Shown here piece after piece: positions 24,194 through 35,536 of a stretch of 64,000 bases of DNA. A program made the translations under genes and the position numbers. Positions within the stretch are counted from its first letter, which is position 1. The number at the start of each line of letters is the position of its first letter. Source of the DNA: Epiperipatus broadwayi (lineage: Eukaryota; Onychophora; Udeonychophora; Euonychophora; Peripatidae); assembly GCA_028023455.1 (NCBI GenBank), contig JAQFVV010006644.1, positions 413,001 to 477,000 of the forward strand, written 5' to 3'. A model generated the notes under the pieces. That model made no database searches, was not told where the DNA came from, and saw only the letters and a list, made by a program, of their open reading frames with translations.

Positions 24194-25697
24194 TTTTCCT
24201 CTTGACTGGATATGTATAAAACAAATCCGGAGGATTTATTTTATATAACCTCCTATTACAGACCCCATTTAGAAATATGGACTCTTGGTACCATACGTAA
24301 TATGCCTTAAAGTTTTTCAGAGAGATTGACTCTCTATACCATACATACTTTATTTTTAAACTTTCCAGAAAGATTGACTCCCTGTACCATATATAATTCA
24401 TCCTTAAATCTTCCAGAGAGGTTGATTCTCTGGGCCATGTATAATTTATTTTTAAATTTTCTAAAAAGGTTGACTCTTGGTACCAAATATAAGGCACACT
24501 TAAATTTTCCAGAGCATTTAAATTTTTCAGAGAGATTGATTCTCTGTATGATACACACTGGACATTTACATTTTTCAGAGAGGTAGATTCTCTATACCAT
24601 ATATAATGGACATTTAAACTCTTCAGAGAGATTGACTTTCTGTACCAGATATAATTCATTACATCTTCCAGAGCAGTTGAATTTTTCACAGAGATTTGGT
24701 CATTTATATTTTTCAGAGAGATTGCCTCTCTATACCATATATAAGGTATCTCCAATCTATTTAAGAAGACAGATTTTTGAAACCACACATGCTGGTTTGT
24801 TACTAGATTGAGAACTACAGACTGTTGAAACTTTTGCTCTCTTTCTAAAATAACTGGTTTCATCTTCCTTATTGCCTCTCTTAAATCAATCATCTTATTG
24901 GATGCATGAAGTTTTTCCTCCAACTCTCGTTTCCTTCTTTTCACTTCATGATCTATCCCAATCTGCTCTCTGTCCATCACCTCATGTATTCTTTTTACTG
25001 AGAGATTAGATTTTATGGCTACTATTGGCCTTTCCACTTCTTGTGATCTACTCTCCTCTATCAGTATATTAGCTGATTTACCTATTTCTTCCTCTAATCT
25101 CTCGCTCCTTTCTCTATTATCAGTAGTCTGACAATCTAGCTTATCTTTTAACACTAGTGATCTTTGACTACCTTCTATTATGCTCTCTATGGATTGACAT
25201 ATCCTTTGTCCTAGACTTTCCATACTTTTCTTACTCTCTTCTCTTAGACTTTCTATATTTTTCTCCATCTTTTGTTCTAGATTTACCATACTTTTCTTAC
25301 TCTCTTCTCTTAGACTTTCTATATTTTTCTCCATCTTTTGTTCTAGATTTACCATACTTTTATTATTTTTCTCTATCTTTTGTTCTAGATTTTCCATCCC
25401 TTGCTTACTATCTTCTCTCATACTTCTGAGCATTTGCATTACCATGTACATGTCTGATGGTGCCATCTTTGCTATCTGAGCCTGGCCCACTTCTGGCTCC
25501 TCATCTACTTCCACACTTGAGGCCGTATTATTGCTACTAACATTAAAGGCATCTTCCTCTACTTCCTCTTTTTCTTGAGCTTTTTTAAAGGCAATTTCCC
25601 TATCCTCTTCTTCAGGATAAAAATGATCACTGATCCCTGGGATTGGGACACCTTCCTCTTCCATAACCTCTTCTATACTATAATTTAGTTCACTCAT
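24129..25697 (-). CDS. 522-aa coiled-coil protein with 16-residue WYRES repeats (element 2 ORF)
   Basis: I do not recognise this protein. It lies in the gag position between PBS and PPT. Residues 1-75 are acidic. Residues 81-96 are Met-rich (DMYMVMQMLRSMRED). Residues 98-180 form a predicted coiled coil with two exact-looking 22-residue units starting KSMVNLEQKMEKN (113-134, 135-156). Residues 195-290 are charged with a basic KRRKR near 253. Residues 303-476 hold about ten copies of a 16-residue unit like WYRESISLKNLNVNYI, with W at 305, 321, 351, 367, 405, 421, 437, 453 and 469. The tail, residues 480-522, is basic. There is no signal peptide, membrane segment, zinc knuckle or enzyme motif. 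The frame is open over 1.57 kb in AT-rich DNA, which suggests selection or very recent origin. The start ATG follows the leader and has no in-frame alternative of note. A structural gag-like or RNA-binding role is inference. Confidence 0.75.
   Translation of the reverse strand: MSELNYSIEEVMEEEGVPIPGISDHFYPEEEDREIAFKKAQEKEEVEEDAFNVSSNNTASSVEVDEEPEVGQAQIAKMAPSDMYMVMQMLRSMREDSKQGMENLEQKIEKNNKSMVNLEQKMEKNIESLREESKKSMVNLEQKMEKNIESLREESKKSMESLGQRICQSIESIIEGSQRSLVLKDKLDCQTTDNRERSERLEEEIGKSANILIEESRSQEVERPIVAIKSNLSVKRIHEVMDREQIGIDHEVKRRKRELEEKLHASNKMIDLREAIRKMKPVILEREQKFQQSVVLNLVTNQHVWFQKSVFLNRLEIPYIWYREAISLKNINDQISVKNSTALEDVMNYIWYRKSISLKSLNVHYIWYRESTSLKNVNVQCVSYRESISLKNLNALENLSVPYIWYQESTFLENLKINYTWPRESTSLEDLRMNYIWYRESIFLESLKIKYVWYRESISLKNFKAYYVWYQESIFLNGVCNRRLYKINPPDLFYTYPVKRKNGNIKKGLDVQVHFYADHNMV
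24290..24785 (-). repeat. 48-bp tandem repeat array with a stem-loop in each unit
   Basis: This is the DNA behind the 16-residue repeats. Most units carry CAGAGAG-TCAAT-CTCTCTG or a variant on the coding strand, able to form a 6-7 bp hairpin with a ~5-base loop. Some variants keep the pairing through wobbles (CAGGGAG with CTTTCTG; AAGAG with CTTTT). Spacing is 48 bases, with one shorter unit and one 6-residue insertion. Confidence 0.75.
25200..25410 (-). repeat. 66-bp tandem repeats in the coiled-coil segment
   Basis: Two nearly identical 66-bp units, with partial units on both sides, encode the 22-residue coiled-coil repeat of the element 2 ORF. Confidence 0.8.
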
Positions 25698-26997
25698 GTT
25701 ATAAAACTATATATATCCCATCTGTACTTCCCTGACCATCAAAAATCCACACATCTTCTCCCTGTCTGACACCTATTCTGACCAACTGACTGATTTGATT
25801 TTCACCTTATTATGCATTACAAATACAACAAAAAAAAATTTTTAATATCCTTATTTAATGAACTACACAACAATAATCTATATAGTGCATGTCTGTCTGT
25901 AATAGCCCAAATTATACATTCATCCATTCTCCTAGAAATCCGACAGATATTGACAGTCCACAGAATGACTAGCAGTTCACAATCTTGAGATAAATGAAAG
26001 AATTCAGTCACAACACTATAATCACACAATGCATCTCGAGCACTCAGAAGATCATCCCAATTCGATCACTATTAACTACCACAACCCTTGATTGAATGAA
26101 GCAAACTCTGTTGCAATAAAAGAACTATTAAGTCTTAGGGGCTAAGATAGATAATCTATGCCTTGCTCTCTCTCTTGAGTTTAGTGGAAGTATCAAGGAA
26201 TGCCCTGCTATTATAGACTACAAAACAAAACCTTGCTCTCTCTCTTGGAGACTTATAGGCTGGTATCATGGCAGGTCTACTGTTAACTGCTTCATGATAA
26301 AATAAGAATAACATATGAACTTGATTGGAAAACTATGCCATGCTCTCTCTCTTGGAGACTTATAGGCTGGTATCATGGCAGGTCTGCTGTTAACTGCTTC
26401 ATGATAAAATAAAGATAACATATAAATTGGGTTGGAGCAGTGAATGGGTTTGATCATTCATAAGTTACATGAAATACATAGCATTCTCAAGGCAATGACA
26501 AAACTCTCCACTCATCATCAAAACTGCAATCTAACCAACCAAACTCCAACGATCAACCATCCAATCAAACCTCTAAAATCATAGACTTTTTACAAAATGA
26601 ACTCCCCAAACACACATGAGACTACTATTCCATAATTCATCACTATTACTATGCCTATCCTATCTGGCAATAAATCATTTTAATGTTCCACAAAAAAAAA
26701 TCTATTATTTATTTCACCTTTGTCTTAAGTTGTGATATTCATCTCTATTTTCAAAATTGATAAAAAAAAAACTAAGCTGTTTTATGGCTGTACCCATTTT
26801 ATCATCATCAATGAAAAATTAAATCATATTAAACATCATCATCTAAAATAAGACTGTTTGGCCAAGAAAATTTTGTAAGACAAAAAAAAAAATTTTACTG
26901 AAAAAAAAAAAATTTACTAAAAATTTTCTCTATTTTTAACCACACATCTCTTATCATTCTATAGACCTCCTTTTTCAGGTATATGGTAAAATATCAG
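25698..26997 (-). other. Leader of element 2 with ~107-bp tandem repeat
   Basis: This is the 1.3-kb untranslated stretch between PBS and ORF. It contains two ~107-bp direct repeats (26231-26337 and 26338-26435) starting CC.TGCTCTCTCTCTTGGAG, and a third partial start near 26160. The frames 25817-26029 and 26266-26457 are incidental. The latter simply reads across the two repeat units. Confidence 0.7.
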
Positions 26998-27015
26998 GCC
27001 CCAGTTGGGTGTCCA
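26998..27015 (-). promoter_or_regulatory. Primer-binding site, element 2
   Basis: The minus strand reads TGGACACCCAACTGGGGC one base after the LTR end (..GGTTACA). It matches a tRNA-Lys-type PBS (TGGCGCCCAACGTGGGGC) with one inserted base, one deleted base and one G-to-A change. Confidence 0.7.
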
Positions 27016-27016
27016 T

Positions 27017-30000
27017 TGTAACCTAATTAATAGAATCAAATAGATATTATTACCATATCTGAGTCCAAAATATATATATAAGAATTATAAACAAATTATT
27101 AATAACAAGTATTATAACTCAGGTATATGAAATCACGTGAAGTGAGTACACTAGTAATTCAATAAAATATAACTCAGGTATACAGGCAGTAGATCTTATC
27201 CACTTTCATTTCTTGGTTTGATGTTAAGTGCATGTTTAAACAAATACTAAGTGAATATGGTCTAGCAGGGCGCCACTAGATTATCTGAATCTAGACATGG
27301 TTATATCTAATAACCTTTCACATGTACCGGGTTTGAATCCCCTTTTTGGTACTTTATTTCTAATAAAAATGAGAGATTTTGCTTTTTGAGCCATATCACT
27401 ATACGCACTAATATTTAGGTAAAAGTAAAACATCTATAAACCAAAGTGGAGTATACTAGACATAAATCATTTCTCAGATCTTAACATAACAAATGTGTTT
27501 CAATATTTTTATAAGTTTACTAGCTCAGATTATATATAACTAATTTAGGATGGCAATTCACTCATCCTTGCATGAAATAGATGATGGGATGTGGTTATAA
27601 TAATACTAAGAAATCACTAAATATTATAAAATCAATATTTATTTATGGCCTTTAAACAGTTAAACAGCTCATTAATTAAAACGTTGATGATGATGATGAT
27701 GATAATAATAACAATAATGACAAGGGTTTCAACTACAGCTCTAGGACTAAGCCTAAACATAAAACTAAATTTTATAAAGAAATTCATAATTATTGCTTAA
27801 TTTTAGCATATTTACTTATATCTTAAATAACTAATATTCAACCATTGATGATGATGAATAATCACACTTAACAAAGACTACACTTAATGAAATATATATG
27901 CCTCGTTTAATAAAACAAACTAATATTTATTACTACATTTCTAACATATACATAAAAATTTCTAGATAAATATGAAAATTGACATGAATAATAATAATAA
28001 TAATTGATTATATAACAATCCTCAGATTAATTTTAAGTTCTTCCCCCTTTCCCTTCAAATGTATTTTGTATTAAGTTGGACGTCACATTGACCATGATTT
28101 TCACTCCATGAGAAAAGTATTTCAAGAAAAAAAAATATTATCTGCTCATTAGCACACATACTTTAAAAATCTAACATGTAAATAGAATGTAAAAAAAAAA
28201 TGTTAGTAGAATTGAAAGAGCAAGTTTTAGAAAAGAGTTTTAAATCATTATCTCCCCCTCCCTTCCAAGCGCTGAAATCTATACTTTCTCAAGACAAAAT
28301 AATTTAATATTTTAACATCACCTATTATTTCACATTCACTTGCAATTATACACATATAAAAATATCATTATGTATGTGCATGTTTTATCCCATAATAACA
28401 AAATATTATTTAAAACCAAAATAATAATAATATATTAGTTAAAACTAAAATCATAACACCATAAAAAAAATTGTTTTACACATTAATATTTTTCATAACT
28501 GTAAAATTAATAAACAAATAATTTTGATACATTCAAGATCATTTATGAAGCTCAAAGTTATTATTAGTAAGACATTCTTGTTTTTAATCGATCTGAATAG
28601 TCTTTAAAAGTTCTTTAAATAAAATATACCACTTTATTGCTAAAATGTTTCTTAAGACTGATATCATAAAGAAAATAGATATAAAAAGTCATATTACCGA
28701 TCTTTTGTTTGTGGTGAATTTCCAAGGGTTTAAACTTGTCTCGTATAATGTCTATATTTCTGCAGCTACCATTTCCGTTTTACTGGGAACAATCTCTTTC
28801 TTGAGGTGTATAACTATTTGATGATGATGACTCTATTGAGGTTATGTGCTTTAGTGGATAATTTGGAAATCATTATATTAATATTTCTTCTTTCTATACC
28901 AGCTATCATTCACATTTAAATCTTCCTGTCAAGCATGTGGATGAAATACAGCAGTTGTTTTCACATTTGTAAATTTTCTTGAGTTTAAAATCAGTTGTTG
29001 TAACAATTAATTGGACTTGATGATTAATATTTATCAGTAGATTAATTCATCTTCTTTGAATGCAGGTGAATGCTTTCTTCTTTCTATTAAAAACAACATC
29101 TTATTTCTCTGGTCAGTTGAAAGGTGTAGAATATTATTTTAGACACAACATCTTTTCTTTCCTATATGATGTGCAGCTTTCCCCAGATGGTCCGGAAAAG
29201 ATGGGACATACATATAATTTTTCTAGCCAGCCATTTCTTATATTTTCAACATTCAATTTAATAGTTTAATAATGTGAATCATAATCACACCAATAATAAT
29301 AATTCCAGACAGCTTTTTATATCCAATTTTTAGCTAACTTAACCAATCAGAGATAGCGTCACTTGCTATTTTTGGACCAATTCATTTTAATTAGTTCTCT
29401 AATTTATTTTCAACTAAATTATTTTTCAACTGAAAAGTTTAATCCTTTTTCCAGACACTTTTGTTTTAAAAAAAATATATAGACTTAATCCTTATTTCCT
29501 TTTTTTTCTTTTTTATTAGGTAACATTTCAAATTTTTGAGCTTCCTTCTTTAGATCTTAAGATAAGACAATTTCAAAATTAGAGCTCTCACCCATTATAA
29601 GCTCCCAAAGTGAAAAACAGTTATTTAAAAAAAAAAAAATTGCTACAAAGATCGATATCTGATTAAACAATTTCCTCTTTTAACATAAAATTGTACAAAA
29701 AAAATAATTTGACAGATTTAATCCTTCCTTTTCTTTCAATATTTAGTAAATGTAAATTTCTGTATGTAATGTACACACATCCTTCATTCTTTCAAATCAT
29801 TCATAAACTAACATTAAATAATATAATTGCTAGCTTAGTAATTATAACCCTATTATTTAAAATTAAATCTGTAACTTTAAATCCCAATTACAATTATAGA
29901 AAGAAAAATAGAAGTATAGAATAAGACATTAAAATTGATCAAGCATAGGTTAGTTCTAAAGAAAGTTAAAATGTTGTATATTTGAAATATAAAACAATTA

Positions 30001-30306
30001 AATAGTTTACACATACATTGCCTATACATATGCATTATAACTTTGTTTTTTAACAGAAAATTTAAATATTAAATAGTTTAAATGTGTGTATTACCTTTCT
30101 ATCAACACACAAACAAATAAAGCATATAATTGTTGACCCACTCTCTTTCTATCTAAAGCTTTTAGAACTGGACCTTGTAGGGTTTGAACTTGGATGCCCT
30201 ACAGCTTCATTTATGATTATATAAAAATGTGATGATGATTTTTGGTTTACCTTTTCTACATGCACATTACTATAAATTTAGCTAGTGACTAAATTGTAAT
30301 GGCACA
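27017..30306 (-). repeat. 5' LTR of element 2
   Basis: 3.29 kb. It is the near-identical partner of 20482-23806 and ends on the plus strand at GGCACA beside an (AT)n tract. The promoter should lie within it, but I could not place a TATA box with confidence in such AT-rich DNA. Confidence 0.9.
27252..27350 (+). ncRNA. tRNA-like Pol III unit inside the LTR (right copy)
   Basis: The same A-box (27258-27269), B-box (27329-27341) and T-run as the left copy. Its presence in both LTRs shows that it was part of the element before this insertion. Confidence 0.5.
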
Positions 30307-30408
<102 letters not shown>

Positions 30409-30410
30409 CA

Positions 30411-31326
30411 TAATGATAGTAGAAAAAATCAACATTGAAATGGGTGTAAGACAGGGTGATTTCATATCTCCAAAACTTTTTACAGCAGTGCTACAATAAG
30501 AATTTTGTGAATTAAAATGGGGAGCTAAAGGAGTGAAAGTAAATGGAGATTATTTAAGTCATTTAGATTTTGCAGATGATGTAGTTGTTTTTGCAAATAA
30601 TGCTTTAGAGCTACAGGAAATGTTGCAGGAGTTATCAGATGAAAGTAGAAAAGTAGGGCTAAAGATAAATGTTAAAAAGACTAAAGTAATGATTAATAGA
30701 TTTTCTCACAATATGAAAATAAAGATTGATTATGATGAGTTAAAAGAAGTTAACACTTACAAATACCTTGGTCAGATTATTAATACAGATGGAAACATAA
30801 TGGATGAAATTAATCATAAAATTAAACTTGATTGGGGTGTTTTTGGTAGAAATAACTTGATACTAAAAGGAAATATGCCTATGTGTTTGAAAAGGAAGGT
30901 TTTTAATAAATGTGTTTTGCCAATTTTTACTTATAGATCTGAGACCAGGACATTTAATAGAAAAGCAATACAGAGACTTTAAACCATTCAAAGAAGTATG
31001 GAGAGATGTATGTTGGGAGTAACAAGAAGAGATCGAAAATGCAAGGTATGAGTAGGAGAACAAACAGGTGTTACTTACCTCATTGAAAACATTAAAAGAC
31101 TGAAGTGAAGTTGGGCTGGACATATTGCTAGAGAAGATGATAATAGATGGACAATTGAAATTTTAAACTGGATTCCAAGAGATTGTTAAAGACCCAGAAA
31201 GAGACCACATGTGAAATGGATGGATGAAATAAGAAAGTGTAAAGGGGTGATGTGGAGAAGAGAAGCTAAAGATAAGAAAAGATGGATTGAACTTGGAGAG
31301 ACCTTCTTCCTGCAGTGGATTGATAA

Positions 31327-31328
<2 letters not shown>
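30411..31328 (+). pseudogene. 5'-truncated RTE-type LINE, RT thumb to C-terminus
   Basis: It begins inside the reverse transcriptase with INIEMGVRQGDFISPKLFTA, stops, then continues in a 149-codon frame (30533-30982). That frame contains LDFADDVVVFANN, the FADD catalytic box, and YKYLGQIIN, and ends near PIFTYRSETRTFN, a degenerate form of the usual YGSETW motif. Further on, interrupted by stops, come QRSMERCMLGVTRRDR, SWAGHIARE and PRKRPHVKWMDEI, all hallmarks of the RTE clade C-terminus. The endonuclease domain is absent. The 3' end runs into (AT)n as is usual for RTE tails. This copy is dead. Confidence 0.85.
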
Positions 31329-31372
<44 letters not shown>

Positions 31373-31389
31373 TATATATATATATAAAT

Positions 31390-31428
<39 letters not shown>
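31329..31428. repeat. (AT)n tail of the RTE copy
   Basis: Two AT runs separated by a short ATAAATCAAAT spacer, directly after the last LINE homology. Confidence 0.9.
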
Positions 31429-31429
<1 letters not shown>

Positions 31430-31431
<2 letters not shown>

Positions 31432-33845
31432 GATTTGGATAATAAATAATAAATATACAAAAAAAATATTAAGGAGAAATAATTTTTATATTTGCATATT
31501 AAAAGATCCTTTATATCATAGACTTTCTAGAATTATTTTAATAAACACTTTCAAATAATGTTTCTCATATCAATGTACTCTACTAGTGAAAAATGATTCT
31601 AGAAACATTTGCCTTAATAAAGAATGTTTATATTCTTTATATTTGAAGATTACAGTATTCCTATAGTATATAATCTGCCCATTTGATAGAGTTGCATAGT
31701 TCTCAACATTGAACAAAATAAAAAGTAACTAATAAATAATAAAATATCCGTGGTTATTCTTAAATTTATTAAATAAAGTCAAAGAAAATCACACATTTTA
31801 TAATAAAATAATTTAATAAAACAATATCAATTATTTAACAAAGAAACACATTGATGACAAATAAAATCACACAGAAATGTAAATTTATAAAAAAATGTCA
31901 TATTTATTATTGAATTTATGAAGTCTGCATTCATTATTGAATTTACAGGTACAAGTGTTTATTGACTAAAGTAAATAAAATATATTTTGCAATAAAAATG
32001 TCCACTAAATATAAAAAAAAGTAAAACAGTCAAAAAACAGAATATATGTTAAGTAAAACAAAGCAAAAGGTAAATCATGCACAAAGTGTATATAAAAGCA
32101 AAATTATGCCATTGTGATACGTATTTCAAGCATAAGTAATTCCTTACCAAATCAAATGCAAGTATGAAATTAAAGGAAAATTTATGAATGAAACTGCAAA
32201 AATAAAACCATTTACAATAGCAGGCTTACTAAATAAAAGCATGAAATTATATTATGTTGCAGAAAAATTATATAAAAAAATGAAATTGGAAGTAAACAAT
32301 GAATTATGCATGGAAAAGGTGCAACAAAACGCTCTTGATTAATGTTTCTGGGACATTTTAATGTAGATAAAAATAAAGAAAACTAATAGTGGATGTATAA
32401 TAATGGTAATGTTAAATCTCTTGACAAAGTGAATATAATAGATTAATATTGTAATCTTCAATATTATGGTATCACTGATTAAAACAATTTTAAAATAATA
32501 AAAAATCAAATTTAAAGATGAATCAAATGTATGCCTTGATCTGTGTGTATTTTATAATGTTCTGCAAATAAATTGTTTTTTTTTGGCTCACATTAGCCTT
32601 AAATTTGATAAGAAATTGCTTCTACTTTAAACACCTAATAATGTGAAATTTTGCTTTAATTTATTTAATAGGCATTTTGTGCATTGAATAAGATTTTTTA
32701 TTTTTTATTTAATACACTTTTTTTTTATTGCAAAAGATATTTTTATTTTATTTTATTTAACATACACATATAGTCATAAATTCAATAATAAATGCAGACT
32801 TTTTTAAGTTTACATTTAATCATGCAGTTTATTTGACATCAATGAATTTATTTGTTAAACAATTGATATTGGTTTTGTTAAATAATTTTTTTTTTTTTGC
32901 AAAATATATAATTTTCTTGATTTTGTTTAATATATTACTGAATGTTTTTCCTTTTGCTCAGTGATACATGTTTAATAGTTCAATAAAGTTAGATAGATCA
33001 TAATGAATATTATTTTATAAATGTTGTTATATATTTTCAGAACTACATACTTAATAGTGTTTATTTGCTTATGGATTACTAAAATTAATAGAATAAACCA
33101 TATTTAAAAAAATTATGAGAATGAGAGTGCAAATTGATGTATTTATATATTAGAATTAATGGTTATTTAAAAAGAATTTACTTCATTTATTATTATAATA
33201 GAGAATAAAAATTCATTTACAAGCAGTCTTCTCAAGTGACACTTGAGAAGTTGACTTGTAGCAGCTAAACCATTGGTTGTGTTTTAAAGTTTATTTTCTT
33301 GGTTAATCTGGTTGAATTGTGAATTTGGTGTAATTTTGATTAAATATGTATACATAATTACCTATAAAAAGCTTTTTTCAGCATTTGGTTTTGTCTTTTT
33401 TCAAATGTTATGTATTTTAATGTTGGTTAAAATACCTGTTGCATATGATTTTTTAATATTAATTTTATTTTAATTTATATAAAGAACAATATAACGAACT
33501 TTATAAATTTCCATTTTCGATGATATTAATTTATTATTTATTATACTCCTCTTTTTTCCAGAATTTAACAATTTTTTTTTTCTCATCATTAAATATTTTA
33601 TCTACATACGGTACTCCACTTATTTTTTTAAAAAAAGGTCACTGGTTAGGGATCAGGAAATGGACAAGAAAAAGAGACCAAGCATATTCTTATTTAACTT
33701 GTAAAAGGATTTTGGCTGCTAAAAAATGTAAATAATTAACTATATAATTCTTTCAAATATGTGTAAAAATTAAATAAATAGAAATAAAAGGAAAAATAAA
33801 AATAATAAGTAAACAAAACTAAAACACAAAAATAAATTCTTATGT
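31430..33845. other. AT-rich stretch, one short palindrome
   Basis: No gene recognised. Near 33221-33258 a short palindrome reads CAAG.AGTCTTCTCAAGTG and its inverted copy. The 33520-33735 frame has no family resemblance. Confidence 0.5.
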
Positions 33846-33916
33846 TGAAATATATATATATATAAAATACATATTTTGCGGGTTCATCCATGTTAAAAAC
33901 TTTTAATATTAATATA

Positions 33917-33952
33917 CTGACGTTTCGACTTGATCACACAAGCCATCCACAG
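33917..33952 (-). ncRNA. Hammerhead-like motif at the PLE end
   Basis: Minus strand: CTGTGGA (CUGANGA with A6 changed), one extra base, GGCTTG pairing with CAAGTC around a 6-base loop (one G-T pair), then GAAACGTCAG. The stem is well formed but the altered core base argues against self-cleavage in this copy. Confidence 0.45.
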
Positions 33953-34101
33953 AGTTATAAAAGGTAGAAAGACGGTTGTAGAGGCGCTACAATCACTGAT
34001 TTGAATAAAATGTTAAAATTCCACCAATAGCAAAAATGTTAAATTTAGGAATGTTTTTTAAAAAAATCTTTCCAAATAGGAGGAAGTTTGCATGTATCAT
34101 C

Positions 34102-34506
34102 TCACTTATTGATACAATCTGGCCTTTTAAGTATCTCAATGGCTTCTCTAATTTTGCATTGGTAGAGATTATCACATCTGGATATGATCCTGGTACTAGA
34201 AAAATCAATTTTATGACCTGAATCTATAGTATGGAGTGAGAGTGCTGATGATGATGAGTGTTGTTTAACTGCATTAGCATGCTCATCTCTCCTAACACTG
34301 ATGTGACGATTACTCATACCTATGTAAGAAGCTTTACAATTTTTACATGAGATTTGATAGACACCATGAGATTCAAGAGGGATTGAATCCTTAGGCTTGG
34401 TTATTATATTGCTGATCTTTTGATGAGCAGAAAATGCTGTATCTATATTATAGCATTTTAATATACATCCATACTGTCTGTAGTTCCTTTTACATATGGA
34501 ACACAA
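34102..34506 (-). pseudogene. PLE GIY-YIG endonuclease domain
   Basis: A 134-codon frame. It has CSICKRN near the start, then GVYQISCKNCKASYIGMSNR (the C..C and YIG core), R.DEHANAVKQH, HTIDSGHKIDF and RIISR..., and it ends with KIREAIEILKRP. These are the expected landmarks of the PLE endonuclease, including the CCHH-like zinc-binding residues typical of this clade. The catalytic Tyr, Arg, His and Glu candidates (Y-IG, RR-EH, REAIE) are visible. It is separated from the RT frame by a frameshift near 34500. Confidence 0.85.
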
Positions 34507-35536
34507 ATCCTAATAGCTGATTTATCATCTTTTTGTTTCCTATTTTGTCTATTTTGGGCTTGAAATAAGGCTTTTTTTTTATAAATTTGTAATTATAACT
34601 ATTTGCTAATAAAACACTATTAATATGATTTATTTCTTCTTTCAGATGTGTCTCATCTGAAAGGTTAATTGCTCTATTTAAAAGAGTTTTGGCTACAGAA
34701 ACTATCTGAGTTGGGTGATGATGAGAATGGAAATGCAAATATCTGTCTGTGTGTGTATCCTTTCTGTAAATAAAAAAAGATAAACTATTTGGTGTTCTGG
34801 TGACTAGAACATCAAGAAAAGGGAGTTTTTCATCAGACTCTGTCTCCATTATAAATTTAATATGAGGATCCATATTATTTAAATGTAAAAAAAAATCATC
34901 TAATTTATTTTTTCCATGTTGCCATATGACAAAAGTGTCATCTATGTATCTGATCCAAATGAGAGGTTTTAAAGATGATGATTCTAAAGCACGAGTTTCT
35001 ATATATTCCATGAATAAATCAGCTATTACTCCTGAGATAGGTGAGCCCATAGGAGTACCAAAAACTTGTCTGTAATGCTGTTCATTGTATACAAAATATG
35101 TATTTAAGAGACAATGTTTAATCAAAGCAATAATATGGTCTGGTAAATTGCAATGTTGTGAGATTATATTTAAAGCTTCATCAATTGGAATGTTTATAAA
35201 CAAAGACACAACATCAAAACTGACCAGAATGTCATTAGCATTAATTTTTAAACTTCTTAAAACAGAAATAAAATGAGAGTTTTTAATATATGATTTGATA
35301 GATGGGATTGTAGGTTTAATGAAATCCGATAAGTATCTGGCTAAAATATGAGTTGGAGAACCTATTGCACTTACTATTGGATGAAGGGGGGTATCTGGTT
35401 TGTGAATTTTTGGAAGTCCATAAAATTTTGGACAGACACAAGATTTTTCATGAGGGATTATTTTATTTTTTATCTCTGTTTCAATAGGTGATTTATTAAT
35501 AATAGCTTTTGTTGTTTTTTCAAATACGTAGTATGA
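34490..35536 (-). pseudogene. PLE reverse transcriptase domain
   Basis: The open frame runs well upstream of its first start-like codon. It contains FYGLPKIHKP, PIVSAIGSPTH, LVSFDVVSLF, FGTPMGSPISGVIADLFMEY, WIRYIDDTFVIW (catalytic YIDD), LPFLDVLV and IYRKDTHTDRYLHFHS, in the order expected for Penelope-like RTs, the sister group of telomerase RT. All catalytic aspartates are present (D in FDV; DD in YIDD). It is joined to the linker by a frameshift near 35537 and to the endonuclease by another near 34500, so the copy is inactive. Confidence 0.9.

Larger units (their letters stand above)
20482..30306 (-). mobile_element. LTR retrotransposon 2: giant LTRs, intact repeat-rich ORF, pol lost
   Basis: Direct repeats 20482-23806 and 27017-30306 read TGTGCCATTACAA...GTTACA on the minus strand (TG...CA). 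On that strand a PBS-like site follows the upstream LTR (26998-27015) and a strong PPT precedes the downstream LTR (23807-23821), so the element is transcribed right to left. The copies are nearly identical over most of 3.3 kb, diverging mainly in the last ~150 bp near the PBS side. Insertion is therefore fairly recent. The interior (3.2 kb) holds a leader, an uninterrupted 522-codon ORF, and a short integrase-tail-like relic. No protease, RT or RNase H is present, so movement would need a partner element. Confidence 0.9.

Noticed and set aside
24326-24586. Plus-strand and alternate minus-strand frames in the 48-bp repeats
   Set aside because: Because the unit is a multiple of 3, every frame without a stop stays open; these are shadows of the repeat array.
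25157-25429. Plus-strand 90-aa repetitive frame
   Set aside because: Antisense shadow of the coiled-coil repeats of the element 2 ORF.
34036-34221. Plus-strand frame over the PLE endonuclease
   Set aside because: Shadow of the minus-strand endonuclease domain.
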